A stretch of 64,000 nucleotides of DNA from Sporosarcina sp. FSL K6-2383 (GCF_038618305.1 NZ_CP152017.1:1651501-1715500), one strand, 5' to 3'; shown: positions 17,636 through 27,384, numbered from the stretch's first letter. Numbers and translations are program-made. Notes: generated by a model not told the origin, from the sequence alone.

Positions 17636-19027
17636 ATGAGAGTATAAGAAATCATTAGTATCGTTAGAGATTATTTTTTACTGGCATTAATAGCCGTACT
17701 TGTTTTAGCGGTTATCTTTTTTCTAGGGTATTTCATTATCTATAAAAAGCTTTCGGGAGGGAAGAAAAGCCTTTCTAAGAAGCAGTTATTCCTTGTAGGC
17801 TTGTTTATTGGTTATGTCATCATGGTGATTGGCGTGACTTTTTTGAATAGAGGTTCAAACTTTCAGGGCAGTATGAATTTATCTTTTTTTACTTCGTACC
17901 GAGAAGCTTGGTATGATTTTAGTGTAAGGGATTGGCAGTTCCTGTATTTAAATATCTTCATGTTTGTACCATTCGGTATCCTTTTGCCATTATTGCATGC
18001 CCGTTTTCGAAAAGCAGGATGGACAATCGGAATGGCCGCATTATTTACTCTTTCCATTGAAAGTGTTCAGTTACTAACAGGATACGGTATTTTTGAAGTA
18101 GATGATTTATTTAATAATCTACTGGGTGCCATCATTGGGTATGGTATCATAATGGGCTTCATGACCATCAAAGAAAAGGGAATCAAGCAATCCTTGTTCT
18201 ACTTTTCACCGTTATTGCTAGTGATTATCCTATCCGGCAGCATGTTTACATATTACTATTTGAAGGAATTTGGAAATCTCTCCATCGTACCCATTCATAA
18301 AACTAATATGACACAAGCAACCATTACGATGGATGTCCAGTTGGATGATCAGCGTAGAATAGTCCCGGTTTATAAAGTACCTAGCTATACGAAAACTGCT
18401 GCGAATGAGTTTGTCATCGACTTTTTTGGGGAAATGAATTTAGATACATTTGATATGGAAGTCATTTCTTATCAAAGTGAAGGTGTTTATTGGATTAGAG
18501 ATGAAAGATCCCATAATATATGGTTTCGGTATTTAGATGGAAGTTATAGTTATAAGGATTTTTCAGGCTTTGACGAGGATAAAAAGCCGAAAGACACGGA
18601 TGAAGAAACCTTAATAGAAAATATAACGAAATTCGGCATAGCTATTCCACAAGACGCGCATTTTCAACAGGTCGATACGGGTACTTATAAGTGGACGGTA
18701 GATTACAAGGTAATCGATAACCAGTTACTAAACGGTTATTTACTGGTGAATTATTATAACGATGACACGGTGAAGGAAATAGATCATCGATTAATAACTT
18801 ATGACAAGGTAAGGGATATTCAAATAAAAAGCGGGCAAGAGGCTTATAAAGAAGTGCTAGATGGAGAGTTTAAATATTACGCTGAAAGTCGTGGGATAGA
18901 AGCTTTACATATTGAGAAAGTGGAAGTCAGCTATGAGTTAGACTTGAAAGGCTATTATCAACCTGTTTATGCCTTTCATGGTACAGCTGATGGAATAGAG
19001 ATGACGATCTTAATTCCAGGAGTTTAG
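17636..19027 (+). pseudogene. VanZ-like membrane protein with a stop at codon 4
   Basis: The natural start is ATG 17636 with SD AAGGAGAG, but the fourth codon is TAA (17645-17647). After it the frame stays open and encodes a well-formed N-terminal membrane helix (YFLLALIAVLVLAVIFFLGY), then a VanZ domain with NIFMFVPFGILLP, SIESVQLLTG and VDDLFNNLLGAIIGYG. A large extracytoplasmic C-terminal domain of about 240 residues follows. From the stop to 19027 there is no other lesion. Translation could restart downstream (TTG 17801) but would lose the first helix. VanZ proteins are linked to glycopeptide resistance in some hosts; the role here is unknown. A lipoprotein gene follows. Confidence 0.8.
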
Positions 19028-19096
19028 AAAATGCATAGATCGATTCAAAACAACGTTATGGTAACTCCGTTCGTGAAGAGAGGAGGAGAGGGGAAA

Positions 19097-19492
19097 GTGC
19101 CAAGATTATTTTTAGGTTTGGCTATTTTCGTTTTATTAATTGCTGTTGGATGTTCTAATTCATTGGATGGAGGTAAAGAAAAAGTTCATAAAACTGAAAA
19201 TCCCAATGCGGAAGAGGTTTTAACATTAGACCCTGAAGCTGATATATTTCAGTTCGATGGCGTGATTTATCAGACTGGAATTGATTGGGTTGAAGAACTA
19301 ACTTTGACAAAAGGTGAGCAGGTTGGGGAAATAGAAACTAGAAATGATACAGATACAAACTTTGAAAACAAAATGTCGAATAAACTACCTCTCGGTGCAA
19401 AGATTTTTTCAACTATAGAAAAAGAAGGACCTATTTTACTCGTAGAATCAGAAGGCGAAATTTTGAAATATTATGCGATTGTGGAAGGTTAA
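19097..19492 (+). CDS. Small lipoprotein
   Basis: About 131 residues from the GTG at 19097, which follows AGGAGGAGAGGGG. A short hydrophobic signal (RLFLGLAIFVLLIAVGC) ends in a lipobox-like AVGC; the cysteine would be lipidated and the rest anchored outside the membrane. The remainder is acidic, beta-rich and without known domains. The longer frame from 19031 begins before the ribosome site and would bury the signal peptide. It lies 70 bases after the vanZ-like gene and may be cotranscribed with it. Confidence 0.75.
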   Translation: MPRLFLGLAIFVLLIAVGCSNSLDGGKEKVHKTENPNAEEVLTLDPEADIFQFDGVIYQTGIDWVEELTLTKGEQVGEIETRNDTDTNFENKMSNKLPLGAKIFSTIEKEGPILLVESEGEILKYYAIVEG

Positions 19493-19591
19493 TGGAGTTA
19501 GTTATATCATCCAATTTTAAAAAATATAATTACAGGCATGTAGCTGTTCGTAAGAATCATAAATTGATCTTTTTAAAAAGGAAATGGGGGA

Positions 19592-20134
19592 ATGACGATG
19601 GATCTAGGCAATGAATACTTGTGTGTTGTGCGAGAACGATTTAAAGAGGTCAAAAAGCTCGGGGATAGGACAATGAGCCAATTGTCGGAAAACGATATTC
19701 ATTGGAAGCCAAATGAAGCTTCAAATAGTATTGCGATTATCGCAAAGCATCTAAGTGGAAATATGGTGTCCAGATGGTCTGATATTTTCATTTCAGATGG
19801 GGAAAAGCCCAACAGGAATCGAGAACAAGAATTTGAGGATGATATATCGTCAAAACAGGAATTGCTAATAGTTTGGGAAAAGGGCTGGAGCAGTCTTTTT
19901 AAGACGTTACATGAATTAGAGGAGCAGGATTTATTAAACAGTATATACATCCGTGGTGAACGTCATACGGTACTAGAAGCCATCGAAAGGCAAGTGGCTC
20001 ACTATGCGTATCATATAGGGCAAATCGTTTATATTGGGAAACAAATAAGAGCTGCGGATTGGGAAAGCCTAAGTATCCCCAAAGGAAAGTCGGAAGAGTA
20101 TTTACAACAAATGCTAAAAAGGCATCAGCCATAA
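19592..20134 (+). CDS. DinB superfamily protein, DUF1572 type
   Basis: 180 residues, helical, with the DUF1572 pattern DIHWKPNEASNSIAIIAKHLSGNMVSRW near the N-terminus and a C-terminal HYAYHIGQIVYIGK. Histidines at the two ends (KHL and HxxxHxGQ) match the metal site of DinB-fold proteins. This relates it to B. subtilis YkkA. The catalytic role is not established. Two starts are plausible: ATG 19592 (AAGGAA upstream) or ATG 19598 (GGGGG upstream). A terminator follows. Confidence 0.83.
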   Translation: MTMDLGNEYLCVVRERFKEVKKLGDRTMSQLSENDIHWKPNEASNSIAIIAKHLSGNMVSRWSDIFISDGEKPNRNREQEFEDDISSKQELLIVWEKGWSSLFKTLHELEEQDLLNSIYIRGERHTVLEAIERQVAHYAYHIGQIVYIGKQIRAADWESLSIPKGKSEEYLQQMLKRHQP

Positions 20135-20151
20135 CGCGCAGGCCTGAAATG

Positions 20152-20199
20152 AAAACAACCTTAGAAATCCCTTAAAACAGGATTTCCAAGGTTGTTTTT
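20152..20199. terminator. Bidirectional terminator between the DUF1572 gene and fusB-like gene
   Basis: AAAACAACCTT-GAAATCC pairs with GGATTTC-AAGGTTGTTTTT. It sits between convergent genes. Confidence 0.85.
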
Positions 20200-20215
20200 A
20201 TTGTGATGACATCTA

Positions 20216-20866
20216 TTAACTTTTACTACTACTGATTATATCAATAAAGTTCATTAAGCCATCCAAACTAGACATTTGCTGGTTACAACGCACACTATCG
20301 TGGCAAATATAATTCCCTTTTTTCGTGTACGTTCCATCACCAGCTGATTTTGTTGTTGATAAAAATAGAGAGACATTAGATGTTTCATTACAAATGGTGC
20401 AAAATCCTTTATGGGTGTTAGGTGACAGCATATCTGAGAACCCAACGAGCTCTCCATTTTGGTATAGAACAATGTATTTACGCTGAGTGCCTTTATCGTT
20501 CCAGCCAATGAAATTAAACTCTCTTAAATCATATTCCGACCAATTCGGTTGCTTGAACTTTTTAACCTTTTTAAAAGGTTTTAGTAACTGTTTTTCGGAC
20601 GGTTGCTGGAAAGGGATCACGAACTCTTTTAGTTCATCTACGATTTTTGCAGCTTTTGCTTTCGTTAATTTCAGATCCATAAACTGGTCAACTATATGGG
20701 AGAAACGACTTTCATCGTTTAAAACCATTGTTATATTTTCATGCGCAAGTCCTTGTAATGTTTCGATTGTGCGCCTATCATTTACAGACCGATAAGCATT
20801 TACAAGGCCGTCTATTTGTTTTGATATAAATACAAATTCGTATGGATGTATAATTTGTGATGTCAT
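20216..20866 (-). CDS. FusB/FusC family EF-G-binding protein
   Basis: 216 residues in the two-domain layout of FusB: an N-terminal four-helix domain (to about residue 80) and a C-terminal domain with a treble-clef zinc finger. The ligands are visible as GFCTICN (two Cys) and, about 35 residues on, ICHDSVRCNQQM, where His and Cys are five apart as in FusB. These proteins bind elongation factor G on the ribosome and release stalled EF-G, giving fusidic acid protection; chromosomal homologues in Bacillales may help translation generally. SD AGAAGG lies 9 bases before ATG. Upstream DNA holds inverted repeats that could form a regulatory leader. Confidence 0.88.
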   Translation of the reverse strand: MTSQIIHPYEFVFISKQIDGLVNAYRSVNDRRTIETLQGLAHENITMVLNDESRFSHIVDQFMDLKLTKAKAAKIVDELKEFVIPFQQPSEKQLLKPFKKVKKFKQPNWSEYDLREFNFIGWNDKGTQRKYIVLYQNGELVGFSDMLSPNTHKGFCTICNETSNVSLFLSTTKSAGDGTYTKKGNYICHDSVRCNQQMSSLDGLMNFIDIISSSKS

Positions 20867-20929
20867 TTTATTTTCCTTCTCTCATGTGGAGTGATGTCCT
20901 ACTTTAGCGGAAAATAAAATATTCACCTG

Positions 20930-20963
20930 CCAAAGTATTAAAAAATAGAGTTCAATACTTTGG
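20930..20963. repeat. Perfect inverted repeat upstream of the fusB-like gene
   Basis: CCAAAGTATT / AATACTTTGG with a 14-base spacer, 64 bases before the start codon. A second weaker pair (CACCCC / GGGGTG) lies at about 20993-21024. Possible operator or leader hairpin. Confidence 0.5.
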
Positions 20964-21091
20964 ATACAGATAATGATGATTTAATCACCCTTATCACCCC
21001 CTCGTCTATTAATAGTAACGCCTTCGGGGTGAAAGTCAATTATTTAAAAAGCAGATCCTTATGGCTAATTAGCTGATCAACTAAATAATTC

Positions 21092-21143
21092 AAAACAGAA
21101 AACCGTAGATAGCTAAAGCGCAAAACTACGGTTTTCTGTTTTT
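21092..21143. terminator. Perfect 17 bp hairpin with flanking A and T tracts
   Basis: AAAACAGAAAACCGTAG pairs with CTACGGTTTTCTGTTTT. No gene reads into it on the plus strand within 900 bases, so it may insulate the gntR promoter or end an unannotated transcript. Confidence 0.7.
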
Positions 21144-21191
21144 GATTCGACGCTAATTACGGTTGCAAAAGAAGTGTGGTTTGTATATAGT

Positions 21192-21212
21192 GTGTATAAA
21201 GTATATATACAC
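21192..21212. promoter_or_regulatory. Operator of the GntR/YtrA-type regulator
   Basis: GTGTATA-N7-TATACAC is a perfect inverted repeat 24 bases before the regulator's start codon, in the promoter region, as expected for autoregulation by YtrA-subfamily repressors. Confidence 0.65.
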
Positions 21213-21236
21213 TAATCAGAGGAGAGAGGTGAGTAC

Positions 21237-21614
21237 ATGCAAATACTTATTTCAAACAGTTCAAAAGAGCCGATTTATGCGCAAATCTATGTTCAAATCA
21301 AAAAGCTGATCTTAACAGGTGAATTGCAAGAAGGAGAGTCGCTCCCTTCTATGCGCCAGCTTGCCAAGGATTTAGAGATTAGCGTGATTACAACGAAGCG
21401 TGCCTATGAGGAACTTGAAAAAAGTAGCTTTATTTATTCCATTGTGGGAAAAGGCTCGTTTGTTGCGGAGCAAAATATGGAGATGATGAAGGAAAGAAAA
21501 ATGAATGTCATTGAAGAACAAATGCTAATCGCTATTCAAAACGGCAAGGAAATGGGCCTGAGCTTAGTAGAGCTCAAGGAAATACTTACAGTATTGTATA
21601 AGGAGGATGACTAA
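21237..21614 (+). CDS. GntR family regulator, YtrA subfamily
   Basis: 125 residues. A winged helix-turn-helix (about residues 10-75) carries PIYAQIYVQIKKLILTGELQEGESLPSMRQLAKDLEISVITTKRAYEELE features of GntR proteins; the effector domain is only a short helical tail of about 45 residues. This is the YtrA subfamily layout. It is the first gene of an operon with an ABC ATPase and permease: its stop overlaps the next ATG. It probably represses its own operon through the palindrome just upstream, in the manner known for cell-envelope antibiotic sensing ytr-type operons. Confidence 0.9.
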   Translation: MQILISNSSKEPIYAQIYVQIKKLILTGELQEGESLPSMRQLAKDLEISVITTKRAYEELEKSSFIYSIVGKGSFVAEQNMEMMKERKMNVIEEQMLIAIQNGKEMGLSLVELKEILTVLYKEDD

Positions 21615-22483
21615 TGGAAAATGTGATTGAATTACAACATGTGCATAAATCATTTGATGGTTTTCAACTAAAGGATTTTTCAATGACTGTTAAAAAAGGA
21701 TTCGTCACGGGGGTTATCGGTGGAAATGGTGTAGGGAAATCAACGACGATTAAATTATTGATGAATTTAATGCAGCCAGATAGCGGAACGATTTCGATAT
21801 TCGGTTTGAATTATAAGGACCATGAAAAAGAAATCAAACAGCGCATTGGTTTTGTATTCGAGGAAAATGTTTTTTATGAACATATAACGTTAGCTGCAAT
21901 GAAGAAAATAATAAAACCAGCTTATTCAAATTGGGATGACAATCTATTCGATCATTATGTTCAAACATTTGAATTGCCGCTAGATAAAAAGATTAAGTCA
22001 TTTTCCAAAGGAATGAAGATGAAAGCGTCGTTAACGATGGCTTTATCACACCATGCAGAATTAATTATTATGGATGAGCCTACGGCTGGATTAGATCCGA
22101 CTTTTCGTAGAGAGTTGCTAGATATTTTACGTGAACTCATGCAAGATGGGAAGAAAACCATCTTCTTTTCGACGCATATTACGACAGATTTAGATCGTCT
22201 TGCAGACTATATTACGTTTATCCATAATGGTGAGCATATTTTCACGAAGGAATTTACTCAAATTGAAGAACAGTATGCCATTGTAAAAGGCGGAATGGAG
22301 CTGCTGGATCGGGATACAGAACAGGAATTTATAGCCATTCGAAAATCTGCTCATGGTTTTGTCGCCTTAACGGCGAATAAGGCGCGTATAGAAAATATTT
22401 TTGGAGAAATGGTTTTGATTGAGAAGCCAACGCTTGAAGATATTATGTTCTACACAAAGAAAGGTGCTGAGCAGCATGTTTAA
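21614..22483 (+). CDS. ABC transporter ATP-binding protein
   Basis: 289 residues. Walker A GGNGVGKST (about residue 37), Q-loop region, signature KSFSKGMKMKASL, Walker B LIIMDEPTAGLDP and H-loop FSTHITTDLDR are all intact. The C-terminal 80 residues form an extension typical of YtrB/BcrA-like exporters. The start ATG overlaps the gntR stop by one base and its end overlaps the permease start by 8 bases, so all three are translationally coupled. Likely powers an ABC-2 exporter. Confidence 0.9.
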   Translation: MENVIELQHVHKSFDGFQLKDFSMTVKKGFVTGVIGGNGVGKSTTIKLLMNLMQPDSGTISIFGLNYKDHEKEIKQRIGFVFEENVFYEHITLAAMKKIIKPAYSNWDDNLFDHYVQTFELPLDKKIKSFSKGMKMKASLTMALSHHAELIIMDEPTAGLDPTFRRELLDILRELMQDGKKTIFFSTHITTDLDRLADYITFIHNGEHIFTKEFTQIEEQYAIVKGGMELLDRDTEQEFIAIRKSAHGFVALTANKARIENIFGEMVLIEKPTLEDIMFYTKKGAEQHV

Positions 22484-23075
22484 TTTGATACGCAAAGATA
22501 TTATCTTACAAAAATCAACGTTAACCATTTTGTTACTGGTTTATTTGTTGCTTGGAGTTCCATCAATCCATGGAGGTGTTACAATTAGCATTATCGTCAT
22601 TATGAGTGTGTATACAATGGATGAAAAATCTTCGATTCATATGCTACTCAATTCTCTGCCTTATACCCGAAAAGAAATTGTCAGTTCAAAATATATGGGT
22701 GCATGTATTATTACGTGTTTAGTTGCGGTCATCCTGTTTATTGTCAATTTAATCTTTTATCAAGAAATAATAGCATGGAGAGAGATCCTATTAATCATTA
22801 GTCTTGTGATGGTAGCGATGTCACTGATTTTTCCGTTTGTATATAGGTTCAAGAGTCAATATATACTAATGGTTGCGCTTATGTTAGGTTTTATTTATGT
22901 GTTCGTTAGAAGTACTTATATCCCTAACTTGAACGTTAAAACTAATGAGCTTGTGCAAATGGTATTAACGTTACAAACTGCTCAGTTCTATTTATTCATC
23001 GTCTTGTCGGCTATCGCACTCTATACCTGTTCATGGCTGTTGTCGATTTATATTTATAGAAAAAAAGTATTTTAA
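22476..23075 (+). CDS. ABC-2 type permease
   Basis: 199 residues from the ATG at 22476; the longer frame from 22419 lies inside the ATPase gene. Six hydrophobic segments can be counted, in the pattern of the ABC2_membrane_5 family (MFNLIRKDIILQKS at the N-terminus is typical). It forms the membrane part of the GntR-controlled exporter. Substrate unknown; antimicrobial peptides or envelope stress are typical for this operon class. Confidence 0.85.
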   Translation: MFNLIRKDIILQKSTLTILLLVYLLLGVPSIHGGVTISIIVIMSVYTMDEKSSIHMLLNSLPYTRKEIVSSKYMGACIITCLVAVILFIVNLIFYQEIIAWREILLIISLVMVAMSLIFPFVYRFKSQYILMVALMLGFIYVFVRSTYIPNLNVKTNELVQMVLTLQTAQFYLFIVLSAIALYTCSWLLSIYIYRKKVF

Positions 23076-23129
23076 AGATATTCGTAGGGATTTGAGAAAT
23101 GATATGTCCTATTATTTTTGTGAATAAAC

Positions 23130-23174
23130 CAAGCCACTTCGATAATAAGTTAATCGAAATGGCTTGTTTTTTTA
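23130..23174. terminator. Terminator after the GntR-ABC operon
   Basis: CAAGCCA-TTCGAT pairs with ATCGAA-TGGCTTG, followed by seven T residues. Confidence 0.82.
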
Positions 23175-23218
23175 GTATGATATAAAGTTAGAAACATCCA
23201 GTTTTTCAAAGAATTATT

Positions 23219-23857
23219 TCACCGTACTCTTTGCTTCCGCATCCACTGCGTTGCAACCCACTTTTCTCCGGAGATAACGGGAGCGCCACCGTGCAAGGTT
23301 AACTCGTTTAACTCCTCATTCGTATAGAAATACTCGAAGTAAACCGCCGTCCCTTTTTGCGGTGATACTGAAAAATCCAGTTTAGGGAAATAGGTTTCTC
23401 CGCCTTCTTCAACATCATTTAAGTACATCACAAGCGTACTAATTCTATTATTGCTTGCTGCTTTACTTGTTGATGAAAAGAAATCATAGTGCGCTTTATA
23501 TTCTTGACCAGGCGTATACTGAAGGATTTGCAGACCTTCTGCATGTTCAATGGGAAGATTCATAATAGATGAGATCCTTTTTTCGACTCTAGCAACAATT
23601 ACGTTTTCACTTTCCTCAAAAAACATACCACTACTTGTTCTTAGTTCATTTACCTCGTGTGTTGCTCCAATTTTTGAACGCTGCATTTTGTCCATGGACA
23701 ATCTGACTAGTTCATCGCATTCCTCGTGGCTCAACACATTTCCTAAAACGACTACCAATGGTTCTTCTAATCTCGTGATGATATCAATCTCACTATCGGT
23801 TGTGATTGTCTTTCCAACGTGATCAAATATAGTTTGCTCTTTCTCCGTTGTTTTCAT
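23219..23857 (-). CDS. Prolyl 4-hydroxylase-like 2OG-Fe(II) oxygenase
   Basis: 212 residues with the double-stranded beta-helix core. Iron ligands: His and Asp in KAHYDFF and the distal His in LHGGAPV; the 2-oxoglutarate-binding Lys is in ISGEKWVATQWMR. LNDVEEGGETYFP is a family signature. It hydroxylates proline or a related residue using O2, Fe(II) and 2-oxoglutarate. Bacillus P4H can act on collagen-like repeats and on EF-Tu. The ATG at 23857 is preferred over the TTG two codons earlier. No target gene is adjacent. Confidence 0.88.
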   Translation of the reverse strand: MKTTEKEQTIFDHVGKTITTDSEIDIITRLEEPLVVVLGNVLSHEECDELVRLSMDKMQRSKIGATHEVNELRTSSGMFFEESENVIVARVEKRISSIMNLPIEHAEGLQILQYTPGQEYKAHYDFFSSTSKAASNNRISTLVMYLNDVEEGGETYFPKLDFSVSPQKGTAVYFEYFYTNEELNELTLHGGAPVISGEKWVATQWMRKQRVR

Positions 23858-23863
23858 CCTCAA

Positions 23864-24233
23864 GCCACCCCGTGAACTATTAAATTTTCAGAACAAGTAC
23901 GTTATTTTGGTAGTAGCCTTCTTTTATTAAAAATCCTTTTTCTGGAACGGTTTATTTTATCACGTAATTTTAATATATCGCAAGTTTATAAAGACTTTTA
24001 ATTCTATGGGGTTCTGTAAATCCGTTATGTGTACATTTATTTCCATATTCGTCGCCAATATAACAAGTGATTCAATTTTAATATCGGTTGCTAGCATATT
24101 GGAATAGATCAAGGAATAGTATTGGTGAGTAGACAGTGAACAAAATTAATTACCTGCATAGAAAAGGACAAGCTAAAATGGGCCCATTTGATGGCATAAT
24201 CGACTGTCAATTTCATACTGAAAGGAGAATCGA
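23864..24233. other. Non-coding gap before the Ca2+ ATPase
   Basis: About 370 AT-rich bases between divergent genes, holding both promoters. I see no repeat, RNA motif or open frame worth naming. Confidence 0.4.
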
Positions 24234-26840
24234 ATGTCAGAATTTCATCAGCAATCATCCGTTGAAGTTATGAAGACCTTGGACGTCACATATCAAGGAT
24301 TAAGTGACGTTGATGTTCAGAGACGGCAGGAAGTATACGGTACGAATGAATTAGCGGAAGGGGAAAGGACAAGTATTCTCGCCGTTTTCTTTGGACAGTT
24401 TAAAGATTTATTGGTCATTATTTTACTGGTTGCCGCTTTCATTTCATTTCTATTAGGTGAAGTGGAAAGTACGATTGTGATACTGATTGTCGTCTTGCTA
24501 AATGCCATTCTAGGCACTGTACAGCATGTGAAGGCAGAGCAATCATTGGATAGCTTGAAAGATTTGACCTCTCCAGTCGCGAAAGTAATGCGGAATAACC
24601 AGCTAATAGAGATTCCATCAGAAGATATTGTGGTTGGGGACCTGCTCTATTTGGACGCTGGTGATTATATCAGTGCGGATGGACGATTAGTAGAAAGTCA
24701 TAATTTGCTTATCAATGAAAGTTCGCTGACAGGTGAATCATTGGCTGTAGAGAAAAGTAACATACCCATTCAAGAAGACCGTGTAACCATTGCGGATCAA
24801 AAGAATATGGTGTTCACTGGGAGCTTTGTCACCAATGGACGCGGGATTGTTGTGGTGACGGCGATTGGCATGGAAACAGAAATCGGCAAAATCGCTAATT
24901 TACTAGACACTGCAAAAGAGAAGAAAACCCCTCTCCAAGTGAGCCTCGATCATTTTGGCGAAAAATTAGCTTTGGGGATCACGTTGATCTGTTTAGCTAT
25001 TTTTACGATTGATCTGTTCAGGGGACGCGAATTAGTCGAATCGTTCATGTTTGCAGTTTCGCTTGCAGTTGCAGCCATTCCGGAAGCATTAAGTTCGATT
25101 GTTACGATTGTGCTGGCTTTTGGGACACAAAAAATGGCGAAGGAAAATGCCATTATCCGAAAGCTCTATGCCGTCGAAAGTTTGGGCAGTGTCTCTGTGA
25201 TTTGTTCAGATAAAACCGGCACATTAACCGAAAATAAAATGACTGTGCAACACGTATTTGTGGACCAAAAAGTGATTCCGCACGATCAACTCCAACTAGA
25301 AAATAGTATAGAAAAGAAATTAATCTTACAGGCACTGTTATGTAATGATGCTGTGGAAAGGGATCGGAAAGAAATCGGTGATCCTACCGAAATTGCACTT
25401 GTAAAGTTAGGGAAACAATACAATTTTGATGAATTAATTGCCAGAGATCATTATCCAAGACTGACGGAAATTCCTTTTGATTCTGATAGAAAGCTCATGA
25501 CGACAGTGAATCGAATCAATCAGCGAACCATCATGATTACCAAGGGAGCAGTCGATGTTTTACTTCCTAAAATCGTGAAAATCGAAACGTCTACAGGTGT
25601 ACGTGCGATGACGGAAGCACATCGTAAAAAAATCGAAGACGTGAATCGTGATTTTTCAATGAATGGTTTAAGAGTAATAGCGATTGCTTATAAAGAAATC
25701 CAGGCGCATCAACCAATGGATGCCTGGATTGAAAGTGATTTCATCTTTGTGGGATTACTGGCGATGATGGATCCTCCACGGAAAGAGTCACAGGCAGCAG
25801 TTGAAAGTTGTATAAATGCTGGTATTAAGCCCGTTATGATTACAGGGGACCATAAAATAACAGCAACTGCGATTGCTAAACAAATTGGTATTTTAAAAGA
25901 TCCATCAGAAGCAATCGAAGGATATGAAATTGAAGGATTAACAGATCAACAACTACAAGAACAGGTACAAGATTTCTCTGTCTATGCCCGCGTAACACCA
26001 GAGCATAAAATTCGAATCGTGAAAGCTTGGCAGGAAAAAGGACATGTCGTTGCGATGACGGGAGATGGTGTCAATGACGGCCCTGCCTTAAAGCATGCTG
26101 ATATCGGGGTGGCGATGGGCATAACTGGTACCGAGGTAGCGAAAGATGCATCCTCCATGATCTTAACGGATGATAACTTTTCAACGATTGTCAAAGCGAT
26201 TTCGAATGGCAGAAGCATGTATACGAATATTAAAAACGCCATTCTATTCTTATTATCGGGGAATGCAGGCGCTATTTTTGTAGTGTTATATGCCACTGTA
26301 TTAGGTTTACCAGTTCCTTTTGCACCCGTGCATCTCTTATTTATTAACTTGCTGACTGATAGTTTGCCAGCCATTGCAATTGGATTAGAGCCGCATAATA
26401 AGAAAACGATGAAGGACAAGCCAAGAAATATTCACACGCCTTTATTAAATAAAACAGTAACTACTCAAGTAGTGCTCGAAGGGTTATTAATAGCAATTTC
26501 AACGGTTATTGCTTTTCGAATTGGATTAGCAACGGGCGATACGCAAACAGCAAGCACTATGGCATTTACAACTTTATGTTTGTCAAGACTAGTACATGGC
26601 TTCAACTCAAGGTCAATTGAATCGATCTTCACGATTGGTGTATTTTCCAATATGTATACGTGGCTAGCATTTTTAATCGGGTTTTTATGTTTACATGCCG
26701 TATTATTCATCCCATCACTTACGGATATGTTTGAAGTCGCAACACTGAGTGGGAGACAATTAGGGTTTATGTATAGTTTGTCCGTTATGCCATTTTTGGT
26801 GAATCAGTGGTATAAGGTGTTGTTTGTTAGACGGAAATAA
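24234..26840 (+). CDS. Calcium-transporting P-type ATPase (PMR1/SERCA type)
   Basis: 868 residues. The phosphorylation site is CSDKTGTLTENKMT (about residue 325-338). The actuator motif is SLTGES, the nucleotide and hinge motifs TGDHKITA and TGDGVNDGPALKHADIGVAMG. The M4 ion-binding segment reads AVAAIPEALSSI, with the PEAL pattern in place of PEGL. N-terminal cation ATPase domain and a C-terminal four- to six-helix domain complete it. Resembles Listeria LMCA1 and B. subtilis YloB: exports Ca2+ from the cytoplasm, in Bacillus linked to spore calcium. SD GAAAGGAGA. Single gene; its terminator has been split by an IS element. Confidence 0.92.
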   Translation: MSEFHQQSSVEVMKTLDVTYQGLSDVDVQRRQEVYGTNELAEGERTSILAVFFGQFKDLLVIILLVAAFISFLLGEVESTIVILIVVLLNAILGTVQHVKAEQSLDSLKDLTSPVAKVMRNNQLIEIPSEDIVVGDLLYLDAGDYISADGRLVESHNLLINESSLTGESLAVEKSNIPIQEDRVTIADQKNMVFTGSFVTNGRGIVVVTAIGMETEIGKIANLLDTAKEKKTPLQVSLDHFGEKLALGITLICLAIFTIDLFRGRELVESFMFAVSLAVAAIPEALSSIVTIVLAFGTQKMAKENAIIRKLYAVESLGSVSVICSDKTGTLTENKMTVQHVFVDQKVIPHDQLQLENSIEKKLILQALLCNDAVERDRKEIGDPTEIALVKLGKQYNFDELIARDHYPRLTEIPFDSDRKLMTTVNRINQRTIMITKGAVDVLLPKIVKIETSTGVRAMTEAHRKKIEDVNRDFSMNGLRVIAIAYKEIQAHQPMDAWIESDFIFVGLLAMMDPPRKESQAAVESCINAGIKPVMITGDHKITATAIAKQIGILKDPSEAIEGYEIEGLTDQQLQEQVQDFSVYARVTPEHKIRIVKAWQEKGHVVAMTGDGVNDGPALKHADIGVAMGITGTEVAKDASSMILTDDNFSTIVKAISNGRSMYTNIKNAILFLLSGNAGAIFVVLYATVLGLPVPFAPVHLLFINLLTDSLPAIAIGLEPHNKKTMKDKPRNIHTPLLNKTVTTQVVLEGLLIAISTVIAFRIGLATGDTQTASTMAFTTLCLSRLVHGFNSRSIESIFTIGVFSNMYTWLAFLIGFLCLHAVLFIPSLTDMFEVATLSGRQLGFMYSLSVMPFLVNQWYKVLFVRRK

Positions 26841-27066
26841 TGAATGTTATTCATATATATTAAAAAGTATGATTTAAAAATTTCGGTAGGTTTATGGGCT
26901 GATTAATGGATAATCCGTGGATAAAGCCCAATTTTTAAATAAGACTTTAAAAAGGACCCATTCAGCCACGCATGCTGTTTGGACTAACCTAAATTAATGA
27001 GACAATATAAAACACCTTCGGAGTGGTACACTTGTAAACAAGTACTTACATCGGAGGTGTTTTTGC

Positions 27067-27384
27067 GTGGGCAAAAACGTATATTCAAGCGAAGTTAAAT
27101 GGGCAGTTGTTAAGGATAAATTAAGTGGTGAATTGACGAACAAGCAGATTATGGAGAAGCACGGAATTAAAAATGATTCACAGATTAAGACTTGGATGAA
27201 ATGGTACCGTTCGAATGAAATCTATCGATTTGATCAGCCGATTGGTAAACAATACACTTTTGGTCACGGTCCTGATTTCTCCAGCGAAGAGGACAAACGA
27301 GAACGTCAATTTTCTCATTTAAAGATGGAGAATGAAATTCTAAAAAAGTACATGGAAATCGAAAGGGAGTTAAAAAAGAAATAG
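27067..27384 (+). CDS. IS3-family transposase OrfA
   Basis: 105 residues starting at a GTG after GGAGGTG. It has an N-terminal helix-turn-helix (about residues 8-48, KWAVVKDKLSGELTNKQIMEKHGI) and ends in a leucine-zipper-like helix LKMENEILKKYMEIERELKK. It binds IS ends and supports dimerisation. The last codons contain A AAA AAG (27372-27378), the classic -1 slippery heptamer, right before its TAG. Confidence 0.88.
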   Translation: MGKNVYSSEVKWAVVKDKLSGELTNKQIMEKHGIKNDSQIKTWMKWYRSNEIYRFDQPIGKQYTFGHGPDFSSEEDKRERQFSHLKMENEILKKYMEIERELKKK

